A stretch of DNA of 29,699 nucleotides from Candidatus Nomurabacteria bacterium (GCA_943349555.1 CALQZK010000004.1:1-29699); one strand, 5' to 3'. Shown: positions 9,037 through 17,220, counted from the first letter of the stretch. Notes: generated from the letters alone by a model not told the origin. Program-made: numbers and translations.

Positions 9037-9890
9037 AGCAGAAGATCGCGAAATGCGCGTGGTGCGGGAATAAAGGCCCTAAAAATTTCCATGCCCGAAT
9101 ATCTTGGGAAAACCTGGATTCATCGTGGTATAAATGCGCCAAGTGCGGTAGTTTAATGATTCTGCCACTTCCGTCGAAAAAGGAAATTACGAAAGTGTAC
9201 GAGAATGATTATCTAACCCAGCGGCACCAACCTCATCCGGGAGTTGATTGTCGCATTAGATATGCGAAAGAATATAGACCAACCGTCTTTGCCGAGTACG
9301 CTCTTTCTCTAGAAGATGTCCATGTGAAGAAAAAAGAAACTAAATCAATCCTCGATTTCGGCTGCGCTGACGGCGTCTTTCTTGAATTCTGCAAAGATTA
9401 TTTTAATCCGGGTACAAAGCTCTACGGAACGGACTTATCAAAAGATTTGCTTGCCCAGGCTCGGAAGAACGGATGGAATGTTTTTCCTCTAGAAGAAACG
9501 AGTAAAGTTACTATGAAATTCGATCTCATTACCCTATGGGATGTCATCGAGCATGTCAAAGATCCGCCTGCTGTACTGGCAATGCTAAAGAAAATGCTCG
9601 CTCCCAAGGGGAGAATATTTTTGGAGACCCCGCGGGCAGGCTTGCTCGGAGAACTATATGGGGATAAATGGCCCCATCTATTGCCGGTTCAGCATATTGG
9701 ATTGGCTTCCAAGGAGGGGGTGGAAAAACTTGCGGAGCGGATGGGACTTGCCATCGACAGTTACCGTACCTTTGGCGCCAATGCTCCGAGCAGTCACGTA
9801 CCACAGCCCTACAAGGGGGTCTTTGACAAACTAGCTAAAAAATTGGAATTTGGCGATGTGCAAATTTTAACACTGGTGCAGAAAAAATGA
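9033..9890 (+). CDS. Zinc-ribbon SAM-dependent methyltransferase
   Basis: A 285-residue class I methyltransferase with a complete N-terminal zinc ribbon (C8, C11, C35, C38), followed by LPLPSKKEI and the SAM-binding domain. Motif I is ILDFGCADGVFLEF (106-119), and DLITLWDVIEHVKDP carries motifs II/III. Proteins of this build are often C- or O-methyltransferases in sugar-modification clusters. It overlaps the ATP-grasp gene by 4 bases. A 40-bp AT-rich gap follows it, where a new promoter appears. Its sugar substrate is unknown. Confidence 0.8.
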   Translation: MKQKIAKCAWCGNKGPKNFHARISWENLDSSWYKCAKCGSLMILPLPSKKEITKVYENDYLTQRHQPHPGVDCRIRYAKEYRPTVFAEYALSLEDVHVKKKETKSILDFGCADGVFLEFCKDYFNPGTKLYGTDLSKDLLAQARKNGWNVFPLEETSKVTMKFDLITLWDVIEHVKDPPAVLAMLKKMLAPKGRIFLETPRAGLLGELYGDKWPHLLPVQHIGLASKEGVEKLAERMGLAIDSYRTFGANAPSSHVPQPYKGVFDKLAKKLEFGDVQILTLVQKK

Positions 9891-9917
9891 TTTTGTGATA
9901 GCATAAAGTAAAAATAA

Positions 9918-9923
9918 TATAAT
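9918..9923 (+). promoter_or_regulatory. -10 element for the cupin gene (leaderless configuration)
   Basis: TATAAT in the 40-bp gap, 7 bases before the ATG at 9931, the same spacing as at 5900-5905. Predicted start of transcription is at about 9930. A poor TTGTGA -35 candidate lies at 9893-9898 (19-base spacer). Confidence 0.45.
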
Positions 9924-9930
9924 AAAAAAT

Positions 9931-10506
9931 ATGGAATATAAATGGTCAAATGAGACGCGTTTAGATACCCTCACTGTGCAAGGAAGCGACAATGTCCTCA
10001 TATTTACTGGACCCGGTGAACGCGCAGAAGTTCACCTCAAGGAGGGCACTATTGAAAAAGTTATCTTTACTGGTGAAGGTAAAGAGCCTACTACTATTAC
10101 ACTGCCTGAGGCACATGCAATGGTTGTTGGGGAGAAAAACTTCGAGCGAAATGTTTTTCATTTTCTAAAACCGGGCGGACCCGCTCCTACAATGCGACTC
10201 GGTATAACTATCCATAAGGGGGAAGGTACATGGTCAAGTTTGCCTCATGACTTCGAACTTAATACCGAAAAAGGTTTCGAGGAAGTTTTCTTTTATATCA
10301 TGAAAGGCGCGACCGAAAGGGGTATACAGGTTGGCCGTGGTGTCTGGTATGACAATGCTCCAGTTGATTCCGTCTGGCCGATTAAAAATAATACATTTGG
10401 TACAGTCCCCATGGGATATCACCCTGTAGTTGGCGAACCGAATGTTCATGTTTCGTATGTATGGGTTTACCTCGCAAAGAAGAAAAGCTGGGAAAAAGTA
10501 AAATAA
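9931..10506 (+). CDS. KduI/IolB-like cupin, putative sugar isomerase
   Basis: A 191-residue protein whose C-terminal half resembles the KduI/IolB cupin family (4-deoxy-5-keto-uronate and 5-deoxy-glucuronate isomerases). Supporting features are WSSLPHDFE (101-109), a GFEEVFFY strand (115-122), and MGYHPVVGEP (161-170). H106, E118 and H164 are candidate metal ligands. The N-terminal half is beta-rich with no motif I recognise. It is followed six bases later by a short-chain dehydrogenase, which echoes the KduI-KduD pairing of uronate metabolism. In this operon it more likely acts on a keto-sugar intermediate. Assignment is by motif only, and it could be a non-catalytic cupin. Confidence 0.6.
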   Translation: MEYKWSNETRLDTLTVQGSDNVLIFTGPGERAEVHLKEGTIEKVIFTGEGKEPTTITLPEAHAMVVGEKNFERNVFHFLKPGGPAPTMRLGITIHKGEGTWSSLPHDFELNTEKGFEEVFFYIMKGATERGIQVGRGVWYDNAPVDSVWPIKNNTFGTVPMGYHPVVGEPNVHVSYVWVYLAKKKSWEKVK

Positions 10507-10512
10507 ATTATT

Positions 10513-11196
10513 ATGAAATCTCCTTCAGGCAAAAAAAATGCTGTAGTGATAGGTGCGACAGGGAATCTCGGGAAAGCCATCGTAGAGTCCCTGCAAAAAG
10601 CAGGATACAAGGTAGATAAGACATGGACGAGCACGGATCGTCCGGATGCGTCTCTTGCCTCCTCGTATGCCAAGCTTCCTAAGCACATTGATATGACTGT
10701 GTACGCTGCGGGAATAAATTTGGTCAAGCCTATTCAGGAAATTACCGAGAAAGAATGGGATGAGGTTATGGGTGTCAATCTCCGTGGAGCTTTCCTCTTC
10801 GCCCGAGCCGCCTTCGAGGGACTACAAGCTGCGCGGGGAACCTTTGTTACGATTTCATCCATGAATGCCAGATATCCTTATCCCAATCGGGCCGCATACA
10901 CTGCATCGAAAGCCGGCATCGAGGGTCTTACGAGACAGCTCGCAGTAGAATGGGGGCCATACGGCATTTCCACGCATTCCATTCGATTGGGTCCCCTCAA
11001 TAAATTAATGAGAACAACCAAGGCGAATCCGCTCATGCTTGAAGCGACAAAAAAGCGTCTTTTGCATCACGAACTTATTCCACCTGAAGCTGTTGGTGAC
11101 TACATCGTGACTCTAGGTGATGGGAGGGCGAAATGGATAAGCGGCTCGGTCATTGACTTTGAAGGCGGATTCACTCTGAATGCATATCCACTGTAA
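10513..11196 (+). CDS. Short-chain dehydrogenase/reductase (FabG/KduD-like)
   Basis: Classical SDR, 227 residues. It has a cofactor loop GATGNLG (14-20), YAAG (64-67), an active-site Asn in GVNLRGA (N89), SSM (115-117) and the catalytic YTASK (Y129, K133). It is slightly shorter than most FabG-like enzymes because the segment after the active site is trimmed. It sits between the KduI/IolB-like cupin and an uncharacterised gene, and shares a one-base TAATG stop/start overlap with the latter. It probably oxidises or reduces a hydroxyl/keto group on the sugar; the exact substrate cannot be read from the sequence. Confidence 0.8.
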   Translation: MKSPSGKKNAVVIGATGNLGKAIVESLQKAGYKVDKTWTSTDRPDASLASSYAKLPKHIDMTVYAAGINLVKPIQEITEKEWDEVMGVNLRGAFLFARAAFEGLQAARGTFVTISSMNARYPYPNRAAYTASKAGIEGLTRQLAVEWGPYGISTHSIRLGPLNKLMRTTKANPLMLEATKKRLLHHELIPPEAVGDYIVTLGDGRAKWISGSVIDFEGGFTLNAYPL

Positions 11197-11981
11197 TGAA
11201 TCATGTTCAAGAAAAGTTCGGAATAGCGACACGTTTCTATGGGCTATCAGAAACGGATGTAGAGCGTCTTGCCGCTTGGCTCGATGCGGCGCTGTCTCTC
11301 GTACCACCAGAAAGAGTTTTTGTTGCAATTAATATTGACGCGGATATTGCGAAGAGTCTGGATTTTGTAAAAGGGAAATATCCCCAGGTCAACGCATTTC
11401 CCGTCACTCCCTGGGGGAAAGTTGTGCAAGCCCCGAACGCACTACTTTTAAAGGCGGCGGAACAGAGAATGGATTATCTGCTATTTGTCAGTACGGAATA
11501 TCCTGTTACGAAGCAAGTTGTTTCATTGTTAGCGTCGCATTGTGATAAAGATACACTTATAGTCGGAGCGGCACTTTCTGGTCATGATATCAAAGTGTCG
11601 GCAGGACAGAGCGAGATCATAAGAAATTCAAGTGGTCTGCAGATCCCATGGAATACGTATGCCTTGTGGTCGCTAGACCGCCTCATCCATACAGGTTTCG
11701 TACTCGCAGCCGACTCACTCCATGATCCGGACAATGCAGGTATGGAAGAAATGGGAACAATAGCGGCTCAACAGATACTGTGGCCGGATAAAGCCGTCGC
11801 CAAGCTCGTTGTTCCGGAAGAAGGAGATCTCGTCTTCAATATTCATGGATGGAATACGAAGCGCCAGGATCGATATCAGCATAATCTCACGTCAAAAAAT
11901 GCCCGCTCGGCCGCCCAGATGGAAAGATTGTCCCTTTCCACACCAAGCGTGATTCATATAGGAATGAAAAAAACAACATGA
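11196..11981 (+). CDS. Uncharacterised protein, possibly a glycosyltransferase-like enzyme
   Basis: I do not recognise this 261-residue family with certainty. It has alternating short strands and helices and no signal peptide or membrane segment. The motifs MDYLLFVSTEYP (about 91-102), IPWNTYALWSLDRL and a GMEEMGT stretch resemble the end of a nucleotide-sugar transferase fold (central strand with acidic turn, then an E-E near the acceptor site), but no clear DxD is present. Position suggests a glycan role: it lies between an SDR and the ABC exporter with 1-base and 4-base overlaps. Because no canonical glycosyltransferase occurs in the operon, it is the best candidate for that missing step. 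It could equally be a sugar-modification enzyme. Confidence 0.55.
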   Translation: MNHVQEKFGIATRFYGLSETDVERLAAWLDAALSLVPPERVFVAINIDADIAKSLDFVKGKYPQVNAFPVTPWGKVVQAPNALLLKAAEQRMDYLLFVSTEYPVTKQVVSLLASHCDKDTLIVGAALSGHDIKVSAGQSEIIRNSSGLQIPWNTYALWSLDRLIHTGFVLAADSLHDPDNAGMEEMGTIAAQQILWPDKAVAKLVVPEEGDLVFNIHGWNTKRQDRYQHNLTSKNARSAAQMERLSLSTPSVIHIGMKKTT

Positions 11982-13738
11982 TAAATACCATAAGAACACT
12001 CTGGGCAACCTTTGCCAGATATAGACTGCATGTGATCATCTTGGCAAGTCTGGCGATCATAAGTCCTCTTCTCGAGGGTATTGGAATAAATACACTTGTT
12101 CCTCTCATGTCTTTTTTCATGGGTGGGGGAGGGACAACAGATTTTATAAATGAAATTGTAAAGACAGTATTTAATTTTCTTCACATACCATTTACTTTCC
12201 GATATCTGCTCGGCTTTATTCTGGTGCTTTTCGTGGTCCGCGCCATTTCCGTTATTATCTTCGGATACGTACGAGCCTGGGTAACCTCCGACTTTCTCAG
12301 CAAAGAGAGCGAGGATGTTATGCGCCGCACCCTCCTTTCTTCGTGGGGATTCTCTCTTAAACAGAAAATAGGTAGCGTACAGAATACTCTTGTCCGCGAC
12401 GTACACCAAACAAGCGCTTTGCTCGGGGCATTGATCCAGGTTATACAGTCTTTCAGCGGTTTCCTCATGTATTTTATTGTGGCACTCAATATTTCTCCGA
12501 GAATGACCCTCTACGCTCTCATTGGCGGAGGCCTTCTGATCTTTGTGCTCCGACCATTATTGCGCCATACACGGCGACTTGGAAAACTGACTGCCGAAGT
12601 GGAAAAGCAATTTTCTCAATTTTTAAATGAGCATATCATGGGCATGAAATCTATAAAGGCTGCAGCTGCCGAGAGGAATGCGATATCCAGCGGTGTTTCT
12701 CATATTCGTCTTTTGCGACATCTTTCTATTCGACAATCGTTTATTGGTTCCGTAGGTACGAGCCTCTTTCAGCCCACGGCACTTGTTCTCGTGGTGGTGC
12801 TTTTTATCCTTACATATCGCACGCCTGAATTTCATATTGTATCCTTTGCGGCCTCTCTTTATTTGATACAAAAAATATTCGCATACCTTGAGTCTGGACA
12901 AAACTCTTTTCAATCGGTTAGCGGGCTCCTGCCTTACACCAAGAGCTTGGCTTCCTTCAAAAATGAACTGAACATTCACCGTGAGCGTTCAGAAGGGAAT
13001 AGTCACTTTGTGCTCAAGGAAGCACTGGCGTTTCATGGGGTCTCATTTGCTTATGATAATGGCAAGACAGTTCTCAATGATATGAGTTGGAGCGTTCGAG
13101 CAGGAGAGATTGTCGGAATCATCGGACCATCTGGAGCGGGAAAGACGTCTATTGCCGATCTTCTGTTGCGGCTTTTCAAACCGACAGAAGGGAAAATAAC
13201 TGCTGATGAGGTCTCGATTGACTCCATTTCTCTTGATGAGTGGAGATCCCGTATAGGCTATGTACCACAAGACGTTTTCCTGATGAATGATACGATCGAG
13301 GAAAATATTAGATTTTATAGTAAGAACTTATCGCAGGAAGAAATTGTGGCCGCAGCAAAGATGGCGCACATTCACGACTTTATCCAAGAACTGCCGGCTG
13401 GTTATAAGACGATGACGGGCGATCGGGGTGTCATGCTTTCTGGAGGCCAGCGCCAGAGAATTGCGCTTGCGCGCGCTCTTGTACGCAAGCCGACTTTACT
13501 AATCTTGGATGAAGCAACAAGTGCTCTGGATCATGAATCCGAAAAACTAATACAAGAAGCCATAACGAAGTTGCGCGGTAGAATAACCATCTTCATTATC
13601 GCTCACCGTCCATCAACTGTAGAGAATGCTGATAAGATACTCGTGCTTGATCGTGGCAGTCTTGTAGAGGTAGACAGTCCTGCTGAACTTATTAAAAATC
13701 CGAATTCCTATTTTTGTAAGATGAAAAATAGGCCTTAA
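11978..13738 (+). CDS. ABC transporter, fused permease and ATPase (lipid-linked glycan flippase type)
   Basis: A 586-residue half-transporter of the MsbA/PglK type. Six predicted membrane spans (about residues 18-310) lead into an ATPase domain with Walker A GPSGAGKT (from residue 384), YVPQD Q-loop, signature LSGGQRQR (from 487), Walker B LLILDEATSALD and the switch His in IIAHRPST. It would work as a homodimer in the cytoplasmic membrane. As the last gene of the sugar operon, its most natural substrate is a lipid-linked glycan carrying the sugar made upstream. Family members also export lipids, drugs or peptides, so the substrate is inferred. It ends 14 bp from the convergent epimerase, with no room for a hairpin terminator. 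Confidence 0.87.
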   Translation: MINTIRTLWATFARYRLHVIILASLAIISPLLEGIGINTLVPLMSFFMGGGGTTDFINEIVKTVFNFLHIPFTFRYLLGFILVLFVVRAISVIIFGYVRAWVTSDFLSKESEDVMRRTLLSSWGFSLKQKIGSVQNTLVRDVHQTSALLGALIQVIQSFSGFLMYFIVALNISPRMTLYALIGGGLLIFVLRPLLRHTRRLGKLTAEVEKQFSQFLNEHIMGMKSIKAAAAERNAISSGVSHIRLLRHLSIRQSFIGSVGTSLFQPTALVLVVVLFILTYRTPEFHIVSFAASLYLIQKIFAYLESGQNSFQSVSGLLPYTKSLASFKNELNIHRERSEGNSHFVLKEALAFHGVSFAYDNGKTVLNDMSWSVRAGEIVGIIGPSGAGKTSIADLLLRLFKPTEGKITADEVSIDSISLDEWRSRIGYVPQDVFLMNDTIEENIRFYSKNLSQEEIVAAAKMAHIHDFIQELPAGYKTMTGDRGVMLSGGQRQRIALARALVRKPTLLILDEATSALDHESEKLIQEAITKLRGRITIFIIAHRPSTVENADKILVLDRGSLVEVDSPAELIKNPNSYFCKMKNRP

Positions 13739-13752
13739 TGGAATAGAGCAAC

Positions 13753-14754
13753 CTACTTCCAGAAGCTGTAGATATTTTTTTCTACCTCATACTTCATTTT
13801 CTTTATCCTCCGCTTTGGTTGTTTCAGCGCCCATTCAAACATTTCTCGAATTGTTGATTCTATATCTGTATTATCTTCGAAACCGAGATGAAATTTTGCC
13901 TTTTCATGATTGCAGTATGCGACCTTCACCTCGTGTCTGGGTTCGAAATGCTTGATTTCCGGAGAATAGCCGAATTTACCGGCAATTTTTTGAACGAGTC
14001 TAGCTATTTCTAGGATCTCAAATTCCTTATCTGCTCCGATATTGAAAGTTTCCCGGTCATGACCGGTCATGAACTTCTCAAAGGGTGCCATATAAAAGCT
14101 GATATCCGAGAAGGCTCTCTTCTGGAGCCCATCTCCAAATATACTAATAGGCTCGCCGGAAAGGGTCTTTCTGATCCAGATTCCGATAACGTTGCGATAC
14201 TGGTCCCAGATATTTTGCTTGATTCCGATCACATTGTGAGGTCTTATAATGTTATAGTTAAGACCAAACTGATCGCAAGCCTGCTTCATATCCATCTCCA
14301 CCGCATACTTGGCAATGCCGTATGGATCTACCGGATTTGGAAGCTGATCCTCGGTAAATGGAGGATTACCGATACCATAGACTGCCATTGATGATGTAAA
14401 AATCAACTTTTTTGCTCCGTAATTAAGACAGTTATTGATAACATTAATAGACGATATGACATTATTGTTGTAGTTATAATTACGAATGAAGGGCGAAAGG
14501 CCCTCTGCGGCATAAGCCGCAAAATGATATACAAAATCTGGTTTATGTTTTTTAAAGATTTTTTCTAGAGCGGAGGCATTGAGAAGGTCAACCTTGTAAA
14601 AGCGTTTCTTTTTAATAAGTCTCTTGTCTACGTGCTCAATATAGCCACCAGAAAGGTTGTCTACTCCAATAACTTCACGGTCTTTATTTAGCAAGTATTC
14701 GGAAAAATGAGAGCCGAGGAGACCAGCGGCTCCGGTTATTAATATTTTGCTCAT
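13753..14754 (-). CDS. NAD-dependent sugar epimerase/dehydratase (GalE-like)
   Basis: Extended SDR, 333 residues. The NAD-binding loop is TGAAGLLG (7-14), followed by VDNLSGG (31-37, typical of UDP-glucose 4-epimerases), TSSMAVYG (120-127) with the catalytic Ser, and YGIAK (Y145, K149). A substrate-binding RPHNVIG stretch (approximately residues 165-171) and an NIGAD motif late in the protein complete the family pattern. It most likely epimerises a UDP-hexose at C4, giving UDP-galactose-type donors. It is the only minus-strand gene among the glycan genes, converging on the ABC exporter and diverging from the ligase gene. Its start is fixed by a perfect extended -10 box six bases upstream. Confidence 0.83.
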   Translation of the reverse strand: MSKILITGAAGLLGSHFSEYLLNKDREVIGVDNLSGGYIEHVDKRLIKKKRFYKVDLLNASALEKIFKKHKPDFVYHFAAYAAEGLSPFIRNYNYNNNVISSINVINNCLNYGAKKLIFTSSMAVYGIGNPPFTEDQLPNPVDPYGIAKYAVEMDMKQACDQFGLNYNIIRPHNVIGIKQNIWDQYRNVIGIWIRKTLSGEPISIFGDGLQKRAFSDISFYMAPFEKFMTGHDRETFNIGADKEFEILEIARLVQKIAGKFGYSPEIKHFEPRHEVKVAYCNHEKAKFHLGFEDNTDIESTIREMFEWALKQPKRRIKKMKYEVEKNIYSFWK

Positions 14755-14760
14755 AAATCG

Positions 14761-14766
14761 ATTATA
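14761..14766 (-). promoter_or_regulatory. Extended -10 promoter of the epimerase gene (leaderless configuration)
   Basis: On the minus strand TATAAT is preceded by TGC (TGnTATAAT, an extended -10) and followed by six bases and the ATG. Transcription would start on the A of the ATG. This is the clearest leaderless promoter in the window. Confidence 0.6.
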
Positions 14767-14782
14767 GCATTAAATAATTGAT

Positions 14783-14793
14783 TATGCTAAACT
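14783..14793 (+). promoter_or_regulatory. Putative -10 region of the O-antigen-ligase-like gene
   Basis: TATGCT (14783-14788) followed by TAAACT (14788-14793), in the 45-bp divergent gap. Use of the first gives a 5-base leader, of the second no leader. It lies back to back with the epimerase promoter, so the two may compete. Confidence 0.35.
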
Positions 14794-14799
14794 CTTTTC

Positions 14800-16986
14800 A
14801 TGATCACAAAAATGCTTCGGAATATCAGCCTCGCCCTCATTTTCATCATTCCATTCATCCCGCTTTATGTGGCGAACAGCATGTTCTTCCCATTCATCAC
14901 TGGCAAGGCTTTTGCTTTTAGAATTATTGTAGAAATCATATTTGCCCTATGGATTGCGCTGATGCTCTATGATAAGAGATATGCGCCTAAGTTTTCTTGG
15001 CTTTCTCTGGCAGTTACTTTTTTCATGATTGTCGCTCTTATTACCGATCTTCTCGGCATGAATCCTCTCCGTAGCATATGGTCTAACTTCGAGAGAATGG
15101 AAGGCTGGGTCATGATAGTCCACCTCTGGGCATACTTCATGGCGGTGACGGGAATTTTCGGGACTGGAGAAGAGGGGAGGCGAATTTGGCATAATTTCTT
15201 TAAAACCACTCTTTTCGCTGCGAGCATTGTCGGCATATATGGATTATTCCAAATTTTTGGAACTGCAGCCATCCATCAAGGCTCTAGCCGCATCGATGCA
15301 TCACTCGGCAACTCTGCTTATATGGCAGTATATATGCTAATACATACTTTTATTGCTCTCTACATGTCCAGAGATTCTCGCTGGTATTTTGCCCTATCAG
15401 CTTTCTTTACCTTTCTACTTTTTGAAACCGCAACTAGAGGAACTATTCTGGGTTTAATAGGAGGTGTCATGCTTTCTCTGGTAATATACGCAGCCTTTGG
15501 TAAAAAGCAATCAAAGAAATCAAGATGGGTTTCCGGAGGGATTGTCGTCGGAATCATTTTGCTCGGAGTCCTATTCTATATAAATAAAGACCTTTCTTTT
15601 ATTCAGAAAAATGAAACTCTTCGCCGCTTGTCCGAAATTTCCCTCAATGACACCAGGACACAAGCTCGAGGATATATTTGGCCGATGGCTATCAAGGGAG
15701 TCTTTGAAACTCCGAAGACAACCATAATTGGCGTTGGTCAGGAAAATTTTAATTATATTTTTAATGCCAATTACAATCCGAAAATGTGGATGCATGAGCA
15801 ATGGTTCGACAGGGCGCACAGCGTTTTCATTGACTGGTTAGTCGCCGGGGGATTACTAGGCTTTATCTCTTACCTCTCTCTCTTTATTCTCGCTATCGTT
15901 TCTCTTTGGAAAAGTACAAATCTGACTTTCAGAGATAAGACAATATTCACAGGGCTTCTGGTTGGATATGCTGTTCACAATATATTCGTCTTCGACAATA
16001 TTGCCAGCTACATGCTTTTCTTCACTGTCCTAGCGTTCATCCATTCTATTAAAGCAGAAAAATCTATAAAGTGGTTGGAGATCAGCGATGACCAGAGCGA
16101 AAATAAAATGGTGGTAAGAGATTACATCTTTATCCCTGTTATTGCCATTCTTTTTGTCACTACTTTATACTTCGTAAATGTCCGCCCTATCCAGGCTAAT
16201 ATTCGTCTCATTGCTGCGCTGAATTCCTGTTCTGGTGGGGGTAATCTCTCCGCAGGTAATTACGCTAAAGCGCTTGAGCTAGACCAATACATGGCCAATC
16301 AAGAAATACGGGAACAGCTATTGGCCTGCGCAGCAAAAGTGGCTGGCTCTGATTTTCCAAAACAAATGAAAGATGAATTCTATGTTCTTTCAAAGCAAGA
16401 AATAAATGAGCAGATCAAAAATACGCCGAATGATGCCCGCTCATATATCCTAGGTGGTGCCTACTATAACAATATTGGAGACTGGGAAAGCGGAAGGCCA
16501 CTACTGGAAAAAGCAAATCAACTTTCACCAAATAAGCAGAGTATCATCATGGAGCTCGCTACCAACTACATGAATTCTAAAAGAGAAAAAGAAGCTCTAG
16601 CTCTAGTGGAAAAAGCATATGAAAGTGCGCCAGATAATGATACTTCCAAGATAGGCTATCTAGCTCTACTCCTTCTTAATAAAGAAGACCAGAAAGCCAA
16701 AGAGCTTTTTGGCAATCAGCCGGAACTTTTCATGGACCCTAGAATAATCGGGATTTATGTAAGATTGAAGAATTTCCCTCCGGTTATCGAGGCCTACAAA
16801 GCTCTGGTCAAGAAAGACCCCTCAAATCTACAAAACTACGGCTCCCTCGCCGCCGCTTACCTAGCAAATGACCAGAGAACAGAAGCTATCACTGTATTGC
16901 GAGAAATGGAGGTGAAGTTCCCGCAGGTCAAAGCGCAGATCCAAGAAGTGATAAAAGAAATACAGGCTGGACGAAATCCTTTGTAG
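14800..16986 (+). CDS. O-antigen ligase/polymerase-like membrane protein with C-terminal TPR domain
   Basis: A 728-residue protein. Residues 1-~465 hold about 11-12 hydrophobic spans. A large external loop has the Wzy_C/O-antigen ligase signature: GVGQENFNYIF (311-321) and WFDRAHSVFIDWLVAGGLLG (335-354, with R338 and H340). After the last span (~445-465) comes a soluble tail with tetratricopeptide-like helices (about 545-720; for example GAYYNNIGDWESGRPLLEKA). Family members move a glycan from an undecaprenyl carrier to lipid A, to another repeat unit, or (PglL type) to protein. Patescibacteria have no LPS as far as known, so protein or surface-polymer ligation is more likely; this is inference. 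It follows the ABC exporter and epimerase and has its own promoter. Confidence 0.82.
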   Translation: MITKMLRNISLALIFIIPFIPLYVANSMFFPFITGKAFAFRIIVEIIFALWIALMLYDKRYAPKFSWLSLAVTFFMIVALITDLLGMNPLRSIWSNFERMEGWVMIVHLWAYFMAVTGIFGTGEEGRRIWHNFFKTTLFAASIVGIYGLFQIFGTAAIHQGSSRIDASLGNSAYMAVYMLIHTFIALYMSRDSRWYFALSAFFTFLLFETATRGTILGLIGGVMLSLVIYAAFGKKQSKKSRWVSGGIVVGIILLGVLFYINKDLSFIQKNETLRRLSEISLNDTRTQARGYIWPMAIKGVFETPKTTIIGVGQENFNYIFNANYNPKMWMHEQWFDRAHSVFIDWLVAGGLLGFISYLSLFILAIVSLWKSTNLTFRDKTIFTGLLVGYAVHNIFVFDNIASYMLFFTVLAFIHSIKAEKSIKWLEISDDQSENKMVVRDYIFIPVIAILFVTTLYFVNVRPIQANIRLIAALNSCSGGGNLSAGNYAKALELDQYMANQEIREQLLACAAKVAGSDFPKQMKDEFYVLSKQEINEQIKNTPNDARSYILGGAYYNNIGDWESGRPLLEKANQLSPNKQSIIMELATNYMNSKREKEALALVEKAYESAPDNDTSKIGYLALLLLNKEDQKAKELFGNQPELFMDPRIIGIYVRLKNFPPVIEAYKALVKKDPSNLQNYGSLAAAYLANDQRTEAITVLREMEVKFPQVKAQIQEVIKEIQAGRNPL

Positions 16987-16996
16987 GGTATATACT
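16968..16996 (+). promoter_or_regulatory. Possible promoter at the end of the ligase gene
   Basis: TGGACG (16968-16973) and TATACT (16991-16996) with a 17-base spacer; predicted start about 17003, ten bases before the left arm of the inverted repeat. It could drive a short RNA across 17003-17069. Motif evidence only. Confidence 0.25.
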
Positions 16997-17012
16997 GAAA
17001 TGGTGTGAGTCT

Positions 17013-17182
17013 GTGTTAGCTTCAAATAAATGTTTACATAAGGTCCTGCCTCGGCAGGATTTTGTGTTTGCCCCGTGTTTTATGCCGATTTTGACTTGTA
17101 TGCTAAAATAAACAGCGATTGTACCAAGTGCTGGCGACGGCTGTACTCACATTAATTTAAACATTATATTTGGAGCTAACAC
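17013..17182. repeat. Long imperfect inverted repeat in the ligase-murB gap
   Basis: The left arm (17013-17036) begins GTGTTAGCTTCAAATA. The right arm (17158-17182), read in reverse complement, begins GTGTTAGCTCCAAATA. The arms match at 23 of 25 aligned positions (one mismatch, one indel) and enclose 121 bp with a rho-independent terminator and a TATGCT box. No open reading frame and no obvious target-site duplication flank it. It may be a small non-autonomous mobile element (MITE-like) or the closing stem of a structured RNA. The rest of the 234-bp gap (16987-17220) holds only the murB promoter. Confidence 0.6.
17044..17069 (+). terminator. Rho-independent terminator after the ligase gene
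   Basis: Stem TCCTGC/GCAGGA around a CTCG loop (17044-17059), followed by a T-rich run ATTTTGTGTTT to 17069. It lies about 58 bases past the ligase stop and inside the inverted repeat. Confidence 0.65.
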
Positions 17183-17199
17183 CCGCCGCCAATATTTGG

Positions 17200-17205
17200 T
17201 AGAAT
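17200..17205 (+). promoter_or_regulatory. Extended -10 promoter of murB
   Basis: TAGAAT preceded by TGG (TGnTAGAAT). Predicted transcript start about 17212, giving a 9-base leader before the ATG at 17221, with no Shine-Dalgarno. Confidence 0.4.
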
Positions 17206-17220
17206 TTTTCCCTAGGTCGC

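Noticed and set aside
17013..17182. Integron attC site reading of the inverted repeat (GTTAGCT/AGCTAAC ends)
   Set aside because: The ends do not fit the GTTRRRY/RYYYAAC core sites, there is only one copy, and there is no integrase gene or cassette array.
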